DNA of 36,588 nucleotides from JAJPGZ01 sp038229295 (GTDB lineage: Bacteria; Verrucomicrobiota; Verrucomicrobiia; Chthoniobacterales; UBA10450). Position numbers and translations under genes: made by a program. Shown one piece after another: positions 24,717 through 33,494 of the stretch. Position 1 is the first letter of the stretch. Every line of letters starts with the position of its first letter. The notes beneath the pieces are model-generated. The model was not told where the DNA came from. It made no database searches and was given only the letters and a program-made list of their open reading frames with translations. The stretch is taken from assembly GCA_038229295.1 (NCBI GenBank), contig JBBROO010000031.1, positions 1 to 36,588 on the forward strand, given 5' to 3'.

Positions 24717-27700
24717 TCAGGCCACATCAAAAACGCTTTGCGGCGCCTGGCCGCCGACTTTGACGTCGAGGCCTAACGACTGCATTTCTTTGATGAGCAC
24801 GTTGAAAGATTCCGGTGTTCCCGCCTCGAGCGAGTTATCGCCCTTAACGATGGATTCGTAGATGCGGGTGCGTCCCTGCACGTCGTCCGATTTCACGGTG
24901 AGAAGTTCCTGCAAGGTGTAAGCCGCGCCGTACGCTTCCAGCGCCCAGACTTCCATCTCACCGAAACGCTGACCGCCGTATTGCGCCTTACCGCCGAGCG
25001 GCTGTTGCGTGACTAACGAGTACGGTCCGACTGCGCGCGCGTGGATTTTATCAGCGACCAAGTGGCCGAGCTTCATCATGTAGATGTAACCAACCACGAC
25101 TTCCTGATCGAACGCATCGCCCGTGCGACCGTCGAACAGAAGCGACTTGCCCGTTTCCTTCACCCACGAGAAACCCTCTTTCTTCTTCGCCTCGGTCAGG
25201 TATTCGCGAATCTTCTTTTCCTGAATTCCGTCGAAGACCGGCGTCGCCACCTTAAAGCCGAGCGCTTTCGCGGCCACGCCCAAGTGCGTTTCCAAAACCT
25301 GACCGACGTTCATTCGGCTCGGCACGCCTAACGGATTCAGCACGATCTCAACCGGCGTCCCGTCCGCCAGGAACGGCATGTCTTCTTCCGGCACAATGCG
25401 CGCCACTACGCCCTTATTCCCGTGTCGTCCCGCCATTTTGTCGCCCACTGAAAGCTTGCGCTTGCTCGCAATGAAAACTTTGACCTGCTTGATTATTCCA
25501 GGATCGACATCGTCACCGCTCTCGACCCGGTCCATCGAGCGTTCGCGCTCCAGCTCGAGCTCAGCAAACTTATGCTCGTACGAAGCGATGATCTCGCGGA
25601 TCTTGTTGCGGATCGGCGACGGATCGATCTCGATGTGATCGTAAACGTTGGCGAGTTTGCGCAGCAGCGTTTTGGTAATCTTACGATTCGCCGGGATGAT
25701 AATTTCACCGGTCTCCGCATTCACGACATCGAGCGGAATCTTTTCGCCCAGCAGAATATTCGAGAGCGAATCGGTCAATTGCTCCGTCAGCTCATCCTTC
25801 TTTTTGCGATTATCCTCCGTGATCGACTTGAGCTGCTTCTTCGTTTCGGTCGGGGTCAATTTCTCCCGCGAAACTTCGCGACGCGATGAAACCTTCACGT
25901 CCATCACGATTCCGTAGGTGCCCGATGGAACAGTTAGCGACGTGTCTTTCACGTCGGCCGCTTTCTCTCCGAAAATCGCGCGCAACAAACGTTCCTCCGG
26001 CGCAAGTTCGGTTTCGCTCTTCGGTGTAATTTTGCCAACGAGAATGTCGCCCGGCTTGACTTCTGCGCCGACGCGCACGACGCCGTCGGGTCCGAGATTA
26101 CGCAGCGCTTCTTCACTGACATTCGGAATGTCCCGCGTAATTTCTTCGGGGCCGAGTTTTGTATCACGCGCACCGATTTCGAATTCATCGATGTGAATGG
26201 AAGTATAGATGTCTTCCTTCACCACCTTCTCCGAAATCATGATGGCGTCTTCGAAGTTGTAACCATTCCACGGCATGAACGCGACGAGCACGTTGCGGCC
26301 GAGCGCGAGCTCACCGTGATCGGTGTTCGGTCCGTCGGCGATAACCTGACCGCGCTTCACATGCTGACCGCGTTTCACGATGGGCTTCTGATTTACGCAC
26401 GTGCCCGCGTTCGAACGCATGAACTTGCGCAATTCGTAAACGTGAACGCCCGCTTCGATATCCGTCTTAATCTTCTTCCGGCTTTCCGGAACGTGACCAT
26501 CTTTCGTCACGATAATTTGATCGGCCGTGACCGACGCAACCTTGCCACTTTCAGTCGCGATCAAGACCGCGTGAGAATCGCGCGCCACTTTTCCTTCTAA
26601 CCCCGTGCCGACCAGCGGTGACTCCGAAACAATCAGCGGCACACCCTGGCGTTGCATGTTCGAGCCCATGAGCGCGCGATTCGCGTCGTCGTGTTCGAGA
26701 AACGGAATCAAGCCCGCTGCAACTGAAACCAGCTGCTTTGGTGAAACGTCCATGTAATGGACCTTCGAGGGCTCCACTTCCAAAAAATCGCCGCGATAAC
26801 GAACCGAAACTTTTTCGCTCGTGAAATGACCGCGGCCATCCACGGCTGCGTTCGCTTGCGCGACGAGATAATTTTCTTCGCGATCGCCCGTGAGATAATC
26901 GATGTGATCCGACACCCGACCTTTCTCGACCTTGCGATAAGGCGTCTCGATAAAACCAAACTCATTGATGCGCGCGAAAGTCGACATCGAACTGATGAGA
27001 CCGATGTTCGGACCTTCCGGCGTTTCAATCGGACAAATGCGACCGTAATGCGAAGGATGCACGTCGCGCACTTCGAAACCAGCGCGATCACGCGAAAGCC
27101 CGCCTGGCCCGAGAGCGGACAAACGTCGCTTGTGCGTCAATTCTGCCAATGGATTCGTTTGATCCATGAACTGCGACAGTTGCGAACGTCCGAAGAAATC
27201 CCGGATGACCGCGCTCAGCGCCTTCGGATTAATCAGTTTCTGTGGCGTCATGCCGTCGACATTGATGTCGAACAACGTCATGCGTTCCTTCACCAAACGC
27301 TCAGTGCGAGCGAGACCGACGCGGCATTGATTCGCCAATAACTCACCGACGGTGCGAACACGTCGGCTGCCGAGATGATCGATGTCATCAAGCGTGCCTT
27401 CGCCGCGGCGAAGATTAATCAGGTACTTAATGGCCGCGATGAAATCTTTGTCCGTCAGGATCCGCTCCGTAAGATCGACATCGATACCTAACTTTTGATT
27501 GAGCTTGTAACGGCCGACACGGCCGAGATCGTATTTTTTCGGATCGAAAAAGAGCCGCTTCAATAGCGCGCGCGCATTCGCCACCGTCGGCGGATCGCCA
27601 GGGCGTAAACGACGATAAATATCCTTCAGCGCCTCTTCCTGATCATGCGCGGGATCTTTCTTCAACGCCTTGACCACCGTGTCGTCATTCGAGATGTCGA

Positions 27701-28520
27701 TCACTTTCACCTCTTTGATCCCGAGCTTCATAATCTCGCGAACAGTCGCGAGCGTGAGCGGCTCAAACGGGCGGGCCACAGTCAATTCGCCATCGAGCAC
27801 TTCGGCCGTGAGAACTTTCATGGCCAATTTTTCTTCATCAAGTTTCTCGCTCAGCTTGAGATTCTCGATGTTATAGAAAACTTTGATCACCTCTTCATCG
27901 GAGCCATAACCGAGAGCGCGCAGAAAAGTCGTCGCCAGAAATTTGCGGCGGCGTTTGCGGCGATCGAGATAAATATAAAGGAGGTCCGCCGTATCGAACT
28001 GCACTTCGATCCAGGAACCGCGATCAGGAATAATGCGGAAACTGTAGAGAACCTTTCCGTTCAAATGGATGCTCGATTCGAAAGCGATGCCCGGCGAGCG
28101 GTGCAACTGTGAAACGACCACCCGCTCAGCGCCGTTGATGACAAACGTTCCCTGCGGCGTCATCAGTGGGATTTCGCCCATGTAAACCTTCTCTTCTTTC
28201 GTGCCGCGTTCCTCGCGCAGCTGGAAAGTCACATGCAATGGCGCGCTAAACGTCTGTCCCTCGCGCTGGGCTTCGAGCGCACTCAGCTTTGGCTCGCCGA
28301 TTTCGTAATGACTGAAATCGAGCACCGCCTTTTCATCGTAGCTCTCGATCGGGAAAACTTCTTTAAAGACCGCTTGCAGCCCGTAAATCTTGCGCTTCGA
28401 AAACGGAACATCCTTCTGCAGAAAATCGACATACGAATTTAACTGCACCTCGATAAGATTCGGCGGCTCCATGGCCTCCTTGATGCTGCCGAAATGAATA
28501 CGTTCTGCCCGTTCTGACAT
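24717..28520 (-). CDS. rpoB: DNA-directed RNA polymerase subunit beta
   Basis: 1267 residues, full length. Recognisable regions include the rifampicin-pocket segment SQLSQFMDQTNPLAELTHKRR followed by RLSALGPGGL, then HPSHYGRICPIETPEGPNIGLI. The C-terminal KLSVGDKMAGRHGNKGV and GGKAQYGGQRFGEMEVWALEAYGA blocks contact beta' and alpha. The rifampicin-pocket residues look wild-type (Gln, Asp, His, Ser in the usual places). GGAGAAGGAAT before the ATG is a good ribosome binding site. A 323-base gap separates it from rplL and may hold its own promoter. One copy of the dispersed repeat lies in the gene (27471-27480). Confidence 0.99.
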   Translation of the reverse strand: MSERAERIHFGSIKEAMEPPNLIEVQLNSYVDFLQKDVPFSKRKIYGLQAVFKEVFPIESYDEKAVLDFSHYEIGEPKLSALEAQREGQTFSAPLHVTFQLREERGTKEEKVYMGEIPLMTPQGTFVINGAERVVVSQLHRSPGIAFESSIHLNGKVLYSFRIIPDRGSWIEVQFDTADLLYIYLDRRKRRRKFLATTFLRALGYGSDEEVIKVFYNIENLKLSEKLDEEKLAMKVLTAEVLDGELTVARPFEPLTLATVREIMKLGIKEVKVIDISNDDTVVKALKKDPAHDQEEALKDIYRRLRPGDPPTVANARALLKRLFFDPKKYDLGRVGRYKLNQKLGIDVDLTERILTDKDFIAAIKYLINLRRGEGTLDDIDHLGSRRVRTVGELLANQCRVGLARTERLVKERMTLFDINVDGMTPQKLINPKALSAVIRDFFGRSQLSQFMDQTNPLAELTHKRRLSALGPGGLSRDRAGFEVRDVHPSHYGRICPIETPEGPNIGLISSMSTFARINEFGFIETPYRKVEKGRVSDHIDYLTGDREENYLVAQANAAVDGRGHFTSEKVSVRYRGDFLEVEPSKVHYMDVSPKQLVSVAAGLIPFLEHDDANRALMGSNMQRQGVPLIVSESPLVGTGLEGKVARDSHAVLIATESGKVASVTADQIIVTKDGHVPESRKKIKTDIEAGVHVYELRKFMRSNAGTCVNQKPIVKRGQHVKRGQVIADGPNTDHGELALGRNVLVAFMPWNGYNFEDAIMISEKVVKEDIYTSIHIDEFEIGARDTKLGPEEITRDIPNVSEEALRNLGPDGVVRVGAEVKPGDILVGKITPKSETELAPEERLLRAIFGEKAADVKDTSLTVPSGTYGIVMDVKVSSRREVSREKLTPTETKKQLKSITEDNRKKKDELTEQLTDSLSNILLGEKIPLDVVNAETGEIIIPANRKITKTLLRKLANVYDHIEIDPSPIRNKIREIIASYEHKFAELELERERSMDRVESGDDVDPGIIKQVKVFIASKRKLSVGDKMAGRHGNKGVVARIVPEEDMPFLADGTPVEIVLNPLGVPSRMNVGQVLETHLGVAAKALGFKVATPVFDGIQEKKIREYLTEAKKKEGFSWVKETGKSLLFDGRTGDAFDQEVVVGYIYMMKLGHLVADKIHARAVGPYSLVTQQPLGGKAQYGGQRFGEMEVWALEAYGAAYTLQELLTVKSDDVQGRTRIYESIVKGDNSLEAGTPESFNVLIKEMQSLGLDVKVGGQAPQSVFDVA

Positions 28521-28617
28521 AAATTATTCCTTCTCCAAGCTGGAACTCGCGCCGCTTACGAAGACAGCTCGAGATTTTCTGGGGTGTTTACGGCACTCGC
28601 CGCGTGCGAAGACGACA

Positions 28618-28646
28618 AAAATGGCAGCGAAACAGCGGTCTGTCAA
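28618..28646 (-). promoter_or_regulatory. Candidate promoter for rpoBC
   Basis: On the minus strand a perfect TTGACA (28641-28646) is followed after 17 bases by CATTTT (28618-28623), a weak match to TATAAT. It is about 100 bases before the rpoB start. The -35 is good but the -10 is poor, so this is only a candidate. Confidence 0.35.
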
Positions 28647-28791
28647 ACTGACCCCCACCGTTCCGTTGCCTTCCTAAAATTTTTCGTTCGTCCGCGCGGT
28701 TAAAAATAAATCGCCTTACTTCTATCTTTAACGAAGATGACTTCTGCCACGACTCAACGTCGTGCGCAAGAGAAAATCTCCGCGGCGATTC

Positions 28792-28824
28792 GATTGTCGA
28801 TCTTGCAATGCAAGATCGACAATC
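28792..28824. repeat. Perfect inverted pair of the dispersed 10-mer, hairpin-forming
   Basis: Two copies of the dispersed repeat face each other (28795-28804 and 28812-28821) and the symmetry extends to 16 bases on each side around a single central base. In RNA it would fold as a stem of about 13-14 bp with a small loop. It starts 20 bases after the rplL stop. There is no T-run on the minus-strand side, so it may act in RNA stability, partial termination or as a protein site rather than as a classic intrinsic terminator. Confidence 0.9.
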
Positions 28825-28843
28825 AACTTCGCGTTGAAATTGA

Positions 28844-29227
28844 TTACTTAATTTCGACCTTCGCTCCGGCCGCTTCGATCTTCTTCTTGATCTCTTCGGC
28901 CTCCGCTTTGGTCACACCTTCCTTGATCGTTTTGGGAGCTCCTTCGACCAAAGCTTTCGCCTCAGCCAATCCAAGTCCTGGAACCGCGCCGCGAACTTCC
29001 TTGATTACGCCAATCTTGTTCGCGCCCATTTCCTTCAAGATCACTTCGAAGGTCGTCTTCTCCTCTGCCGCTGGTGCTGCCGCGCCGCCCGCTGCCGGAG
29101 CCGCTGCTGCTGCCACCGGAGCCGCTGCGCTCACGCCCCATTTTTCCTCAAGCGTTTTCACCAATCCAGCAATCTCCAGCACGGTCAATCCGCTGAGTTG
29201 CTCCACCATTTTATCTGTATCTGCCAT
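28844..29227 (-). CDS. rplL: 50S ribosomal protein L7/L12
   Basis: 127 residues. The N-terminal dimerisation domain contains LSGLTVLEIAGLVKTLEEKWGV. An Ala/Pro/Gly hinge (residues about 35-55) follows. The C-terminal factor-binding domain has EKTTFEVILKEMGANKIGVIK and GLGLAEAKALVEGAPKTIKEGV. L7/L12 forms the mobile stalk that recruits translational GTPases and sits on L10. GAGGAA before the ATG is a good ribosome binding site. It follows rplJ by 111 bases, a gap that contains one dispersed-repeat copy. Confidence 0.98.
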   Translation of the reverse strand: MADTDKMVEQLSGLTVLEIAGLVKTLEEKWGVSAAAPVAAAAAPAAGGAAAPAAEEKTTFEVILKEMGANKIGVIKEVRGAVPGLGLAEAKALVEGAPKTIKEGVTKAEAEEIKKKIEAAGAKVEIK

Positions 29228-29338
29228 TTTCGTTTCCTCGGTTTGCCGACTCCAAAAGCTTTCGGAGAATTAAGATCGACAGCCGCCGATCCGGACATTT
29301 GTTTGGTTGCTCGTCCCGCTAACGCGGAACGAAATTCG

Positions 29339-30067
29339 TTAGGCAGAACCCTCCGGAGTTGATTCTTCCTTTTTCGCTTCCGGCTCGGCCGCCGCTTCCG
29401 CAGTTGGCTCAGCTTTCGGCTCCTCCTGTTTGGATTCTAAGACCGGTGCGGCTTCAACGGCTGCTTCAACTTTCGGCGGCTCTTCCTTCTTCTCTTCCGC
29501 AACTGGCGCAGCCGCTTCGGCCGGGGCCGGAGCTACAGCGACCGGTTCTGGTTCTGGCGGCATCTTGCTCGCCTTTGCATTCAATAATCTGGCGAAAGCC
29601 GAGCCCGGCTCGTTCAATACCCTAACGAGCTTCGTCGCCGGCAACATGAATAATCCGAGCAATTGTGACAACAAAACTTCGCGCGATGGCAATTCGGCCA
29701 GCGCTTCGACTTCTTTGGTCGACAAAATCGCCTTATCGATGATTCCAATTTTCAGCGCGGCTATTTTGAACTCGGCCGCAAATGTTTTTAAGATCTTCGC
29801 TATCGGCGCCGCGTCTTTTTCTCCGGTCACTACAGCTGTCTGGCCGGTTAGCTGATCTTGGACATCCGGCAAACCGGAATCGCTGATCGCGCGCCGCAGA
29901 AAACTATTTTTGACGACGTGCACTTCCGCGCCTTTGGCTGCGAGACGGTTCCGCAAATCGGCGAAGTGATTCACGTTCATGCGCTGGTAATCAGTCACGA
30001 GCACAAACGGAGATTTGTTCAGCTTTTCGGAAAGATCAGAAACGATGCTGGCTTTTTCGGGTCTCAT
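29339..30067 (-). CDS. rplJ: 50S ribosomal protein L10 with long acidic/Ala-Pro C-terminal extension
   Basis: 242 residues against about 165-180 for a normal L10. Residues 1-169 are a complete L10: VLVTDYQRMNVNHFADLRN (22-40), VKNSFLRRA (52-60), and a C-terminal helix that binds L7/L12 dimers. Residues 170-242 are an extra tail of Ala, Glu, Pro, Lys and Val in runs such as PAEAAAPVAEEKKEEPPK, apparently disordered. L10 anchors the L7/L12 stalk on 23S rRNA and represses its own operon. The ATG follows the sequence AAGATCGACAAT, so a dispersed-repeat copy occupies the place of the Shine-Dalgarno. The gap to rplA is only 30 bases and consists almost wholly of two repeat copies. Confidence 0.96.
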   Translation of the reverse strand: MRPEKASIVSDLSEKLNKSPFVLVTDYQRMNVNHFADLRNRLAAKGAEVHVVKNSFLRRAISDSGLPDVQDQLTGQTAVVTGEKDAAPIAKILKTFAAEFKIAALKIGIIDKAILSTKEVEALAELPSREVLLSQLLGLFMLPATKLVRVLNEPGSAFARLLNAKASKMPPEPEPVAVAPAPAEAAAPVAEEKKEEPPKVEAAVEAAPVLESKQEEPKAEPTAEAAAEPEAKKEESTPEGSA

Positions 30068-30069
30068 AT

Positions 30070-30094
30070 TGTCGATCTTACGATTGTCGATCTT
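30070..30094. repeat. Direct pair of dispersed 10-mers filling the rplA-rplJ spacer
   Basis: Two copies of TGTCGATCTT (30070-30079 and 30085-30094) are in the same orientation with starts 15 bases apart. Together they take up 25 of the 30 bases between rplA and rplJ. The same 15-base spacing recurs at 36052-36076. Confidence 0.95.
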
Positions 30095-30097
30095 TCA

Positions 30098-30799
30098 TTA
30101 AACGGTCAGGTAAGGCGATGGGTCCACATGAATGCCGGGCGACATCGTCGCGCTCAAAGTCATCGCTTCAAGATAACGGCCCTTCGCCGTCGCCGGCCGT
30201 GCCCTAACGACTGCGTCGATGACCGCCGTTCCATTTTCAACCAGCGCCTTTTCTTCAAACGAAACTTTCCCGACCGGCACCGCCACGTTTCCGTTCTTAT
30301 CGAGTTTGAATTCCACGCGTCCGGCCTTCACTTCCTGCACCGCCTTCGCCGTATCTTCGGTCACCGTCCCGGTCTTCGGATTCGGCATTAATCCGCGCGG
30401 GCCTAAAACTTTTCCAAGCTTACGCACCTCGGCCATCGCGGTCGGCGTCGCCACTGCCACATCGAAATCTTGAAAACCCTCCTGGCATTTTTGGATCATG
30501 TCCTTAAAGCCGACAAACTCTGCGCCCGCTTCCTTGGCCGCTTTCGCCGCCGCGCCTTCTGCGAAAACAAGCACGCGCACCTGCTTCCCGCTTCCGTGCG
30601 GCAACGGACAAGTGCCGCGCACCATCTGGTCGGATTGTTTTGGATCGACACCGAGACGAAAAGAAACCGTCACCGTCTGATCGAACTTCGTCGCCGGAAA
30701 TTTCTTCAACGTCGCAACCGCGTCGTTAAGATTGTAAGCCTTCCGCCGGTCCAATTGCTCGGCCGCGGCGCGATAACGTTTGCTTCTGTTTTCTGGCAT
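30098..30799 (-). CDS. rplA: 50S ribosomal protein L1
   Basis: 233 residues from the Met at 30799 (MPENRSKRYRAAAEQLDRRK), the usual length; the frame remains open 37 codons further upstream, but that part has no L1 character. Conserved blocks include KFDQTVTVSFRLGVDPKQSDQ, GTCPLPHGSGK, and LGPRGLMPNPKTGTVT, which is the rRNA-binding signature. L1 forms the stalk that guides deacylated tRNA out of the E site and in many bacteria represses the rplKA operon. Here rplK is 4 kb away, so rplA must start its own transcript with rplJL; its promoter would be in the 142 bases before the divergent gene at 30942. Confidence 0.97.
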   Translation of the reverse strand: MPENRSKRYRAAAEQLDRRKAYNLNDAVATLKKFPATKFDQTVTVSFRLGVDPKQSDQMVRGTCPLPHGSGKQVRVLVFAEGAAAKAAKEAGAEFVGFKDMIQKCQEGFQDFDVAVATPTAMAEVRKLGKVLGPRGLMPNPKTGTVTEDTAKAVQEVKAGRVEFKLDKNGNVAVPVGKVSFEEKALVENGTAVIDAVVRARPATAKGRYLEAMTLSATMSPGIHVDPSPYLTV

Positions 30800-30941
30800 G
30801 GTGTGATGCAGTTCAATCGCCGGCTCGTTTTGAGTCGCGGCTCCTGCTGTTTTTGCTACGGCTAATCCGCAGCGGGACGTGCAGAGTAGCGACGATTTTA
30901 GCGTTGTCAAAACTCATTTCGCTCTGATAAAACCAGTCCGT

Positions 30942-31766
30942 ATGAACAACCCCGTCAATTATAGATTATCAATCATCCTCGCCGCACTTTTTGCGGTGCC
31001 ACTGGCCGGTGCTCGGCCGCTCGACTTCCGAGAAGTATCCCTCCTCGTGCGTGCTCACGAAAGCGAGAGCTCCATTAAAGATGAAGTGACGCGGCGCAAA
31101 TTGATGCAGCCGTTGACCGCGGACCAGGAAGCGAAATTGAAATCGCAAGGCGCGAGCGACTCGTTAGTCTCCTCACTGCATGGATCGAATCTCGTCGCAT
31201 CCAAAGAAGAAATCGCAATCGCCGAAAGATCGACATCTCATAATGAAGCGGCCGCGATGGATTCCATGTCGGCTCATCACGGGCCGCGCGTCCACGTTTT
31301 CAACGTTGCCTTCGGTCATCCGATTAATCTCAGCCAATGGGGCGGGCTCGATTACGAGATCGCCTTGTATTCGTATCGCGACGCTGGCGAAGATTACATC
31401 CAGGCCGCGTTTGTCGATCCAGTCGCCACCCGCACGGAAGTCAATCGCATGATCCCGTTGGTCAGCGAAGGCGAAGCATTCACCAGCGATTTCTATCCGC
31501 GCAACGAAGTGCGCAGTTTCCGCTACACGCCTTACGACGCGCGCGGTGATTTCCGCGACAATCGTTTTAACTTCAGCGATTCCGTCACCGTCAATTCGTT
31601 TTCAGTCGGGCGTCCGACACGGATCGATTGGGACAATCCCATCTTCATCCAGGGCCAGCCCTACACCTTCTACCGCATTTACGGCGCGGGCGGTGTCTCG
31701 CTGTATTATATCGGTCGAGCCAGCTCGACGAGCGCGACCGTCGCGGTCGTTAGCCACGGGGGATAA
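30942..31766 (+). CDS. Secreted protein of unknown function
   Basis: 274 residues from the Met at 30942, chosen because it begins a good signal peptide (SIILAALFAVPLAGA); the frame extends 21 codons upstream. Residues about 25-85 are helical and charged, with EVSLLVRAHESESSIKDEV and a LKSQGASDSLVSSL segment like those in proteins that sense or present a short helix. Residues 110-270 are beta-rich with many aromatic residues (YEIALYSYRDAGEDYIQAAF, YTFYRIYGAGGVSLYYIG). No family is recognised. It is divergent from rplA and convergent with the amidohydrolase, and is one of the genes that separate rplA from rplK. A dispersed-repeat copy lies at 31226-31235. Confidence 0.72.
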   Translation: MNNPVNYRLSIILAALFAVPLAGARPLDFREVSLLVRAHESESSIKDEVTRRKLMQPLTADQEAKLKSQGASDSLVSSLHGSNLVASKEEIAIAERSTSHNEAAAMDSMSAHHGPRVHVFNVAFGHPINLSQWGGLDYEIALYSYRDAGEDYIQAAFVDPVATRTEVNRMIPLVSEGEAFTSDFYPRNEVRSFRYTPYDARGDFRDNRFNFSDSVTVNSFSVGRPTRIDWDNPIFIQGQPYTFYRIYGAGGVSLYYIGRASSTSATVAVVSHGG

Positions 31767-31814
31767 TTTGCCACTCCGGCTCGGAGTTTCGGTGGATCAG
31801 CCGCGCGTCGAGCG

Positions 31815-33218
31815 TTAGTCCGCGAACGCCGACGCCGGCAACTCCGACCTGTCCGCCGTAGCGTCGGAGGAGGCGGATGTCGATCTTGCCGAAACGTTGA
31901 ACGGCGGCGTGCCGTTGCGGATAATTTTCCCTTCCTTCATCACGAACGACACTCGCTCAGTCGCCGTGATGTCGTTAGTCGGATCGCCCGGCATCGCCAC
32001 GATGTCGGCCAGCTTTCCTTTTTCGAGCATGCCAACTTTCTGTGCGATTCCAAAAAGATCTGCCGTGTTCGACGTGCCTGCTTTCAATGCATCGATCGGC
32101 GTCATCCCGAGATCGACCATCAGTTTGAATTCCTTCGCGTTTAATCCGTGCGGGAAAACGGCGGAGTCGGTCCCGAGCGCAATCTTCACACCCATTTTGA
32201 CCGCGTTGCGAAACATATCGGACCGCGCGGCGGCCGCCGCTTTTGCCTTCGCCTGAAGCGCCGGAGGGTAATTGTCGATCTTGCCCATGATCCACTCGGT
32301 CGCCATCAACGTCGCGACGAGATAAGTCCCTTTCGTTTTCATCAACTGCAGCGTCTCCGGTTTCAAAAACGAACCGTGTTCAATCGAATCCACGCCCGCC
32401 GCGATCGCATCTTTCGCCGCCTGGTCACCGTGACAATGCACCGCCACTTTCTTGCGCAGCCGATGGCATTCATCGACAAGCGCTGCGATTTCCGCGGGAG
32501 TGAATTGCGGCGTATCGACTTCGTCGGCTAACGACAACACGCCGCCCGACACCGCGGCCTTGATCACGTCCGCGCCATTCTTCACTTCAAACCGCACCGC
32601 TTTGCGAATTTCGTCCGGGCCGTCGGCAATGCCTTCGCTCGCGTCCGGTTCGCGGCCGAAAAGCAAATCGCGAAATCCGCCGGTCGGATCGAAATGTCCG
32701 CCGGTCGCGCCGATTCCTTTCGTCGCCACGAGCATGCGCGGGCCGACCACGTAACCTTTGTTGATCGCGTTACGCAAAGCGACATCGACAAATTCGCGGC
32801 TGCCGACGAAGCGACTTCCGAGATCGCGCACGGTCGTGAAACCTGCTTCCACCGTGGCGCGCGCGAATGTCGAAGCCTTCAGCGCCTGCTCGGAGACATT
32901 GAGATCGAGCTCGGCCAGGCGCCGCTTGTTGAACTCGCCCCAAAATTCCAGCGTCAAATGCGTATGCGCATCCATGAATCCGGGCGACAACGTCACGTCA
33001 CCAAGATCGACAACTTGAGCACCGCTCGGAATCGTTAGGCCGCTGCCAAGATCGACAATCTTATCTCCCTGAACAACAACGACCGCATTTGTGACTAACG
33101 AATTGGATTTGCCGTCGAACATGCGCGCGGCTTTGAGCACGATCGGTTGATCGGCCGCGCGCGCGGACAAGATCGACAACAAGCAAACGACGGCAATGAA
33201 ACAAAGAGAGATGCGCAT
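31815..33218 (-). CDS. Secreted metal-dependent amidohydrolase (imidazolonepropionase/prolidase-like)
   Basis: 467 residues from the Met at 33218, chosen because MRISLCFIAVVCLLSILSAR is a signal peptide; the frame is open 50 codons further. The amidohydrolase fold follows: SPGFMDAHTHL gives the first metal pair (His85, His87), then VIKAAVSGG with a Lys that may be carboxylated, VAVHCHGDQ, DSIEHG and ALGTDSAVFPHG with the catalytic Asp. The secreted members of this group are annotated as Xaa-Pro dipeptidases or imidazolonepropionase-like enzymes; the true substrate cannot be told. It lies between rplA and rplK. It holds six dispersed-repeat copies or near it, two in the first 75 codons and one in the C-terminal tail, an unusually high load. 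Confidence 0.9.
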   Translation of the reverse strand: MRISLCFIAVVCLLSILSARAADQPIVLKAARMFDGKSNSLVTNAVVVVQGDKIVDLGSGLTIPSGAQVVDLGDVTLSPGFMDAHTHLTLEFWGEFNKRRLAELDLNVSEQALKASTFARATVEAGFTTVRDLGSRFVGSREFVDVALRNAINKGYVVGPRMLVATKGIGATGGHFDPTGGFRDLLFGREPDASEGIADGPDEIRKAVRFEVKNGADVIKAAVSGGVLSLADEVDTPQFTPAEIAALVDECHRLRKKVAVHCHGDQAAKDAIAAGVDSIEHGSFLKPETLQLMKTKGTYLVATLMATEWIMGKIDNYPPALQAKAKAAAAARSDMFRNAVKMGVKIALGTDSAVFPHGLNAKEFKLMVDLGMTPIDALKAGTSNTADLFGIAQKVGMLEKGKLADIVAMPGDPTNDITATERVSFVMKEGKIIRNGTPPFNVSARSTSASSDATADRSELPASAFAD

Positions 33219-33494
33219 CGCACCGTTGGGAATTCCTCGGTAATGCGGACGAGGTGCCGACGATTTCGGGCAAATAATCTGCGCCTTTTCTGCCGGCAAG
33301 CCCTCTTTGGGCACGGGAGTTGCACTCCGTGAAGAACTCGCCTCGCCCATGCTCCGTAAGATCGACAATTTCTATTTCAGTCGCGCCTCGTTGTCGCGCT
33401 GAGCGCGGGCCTGTTCGTCGCGTTCTTCTGCGGAAATCGCGCGGCCGCTTCGGTCATTATCGACGATTCTTTCACGGCCGCAGATAACACGGCG

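Larger units (their letters stand above)
28521..28843 (-). other. rplL-rpoB intergenic region
   Basis: 323 bases without a gene. It contains the inverted pair of dispersed repeats close to the rplL stop, a possible promoter further on and the rpoB ribosome binding site. In many bacteria this gap carries an attenuator and RNase processing site that let rpoBC be expressed at a lower level than rplJL; the inverted pair is in the right place for that, though it has no T-run after it. I see no RNA gene or small open frame of note. Confidence 0.6.

Noticed and set aside
30800..30910. Upstream extension of L1 to 30910
   Set aside because: The extra 37 residues have no L1 similarity and would overlap the divergent gene's promoter region; the Met at 30799 gives the usual length.
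33219..33368. Upstream extension of the amidohydrolase to 33368
   Set aside because: It would bury the signal peptide 50 residues inside the protein; the Met at 33218 starts it exactly.
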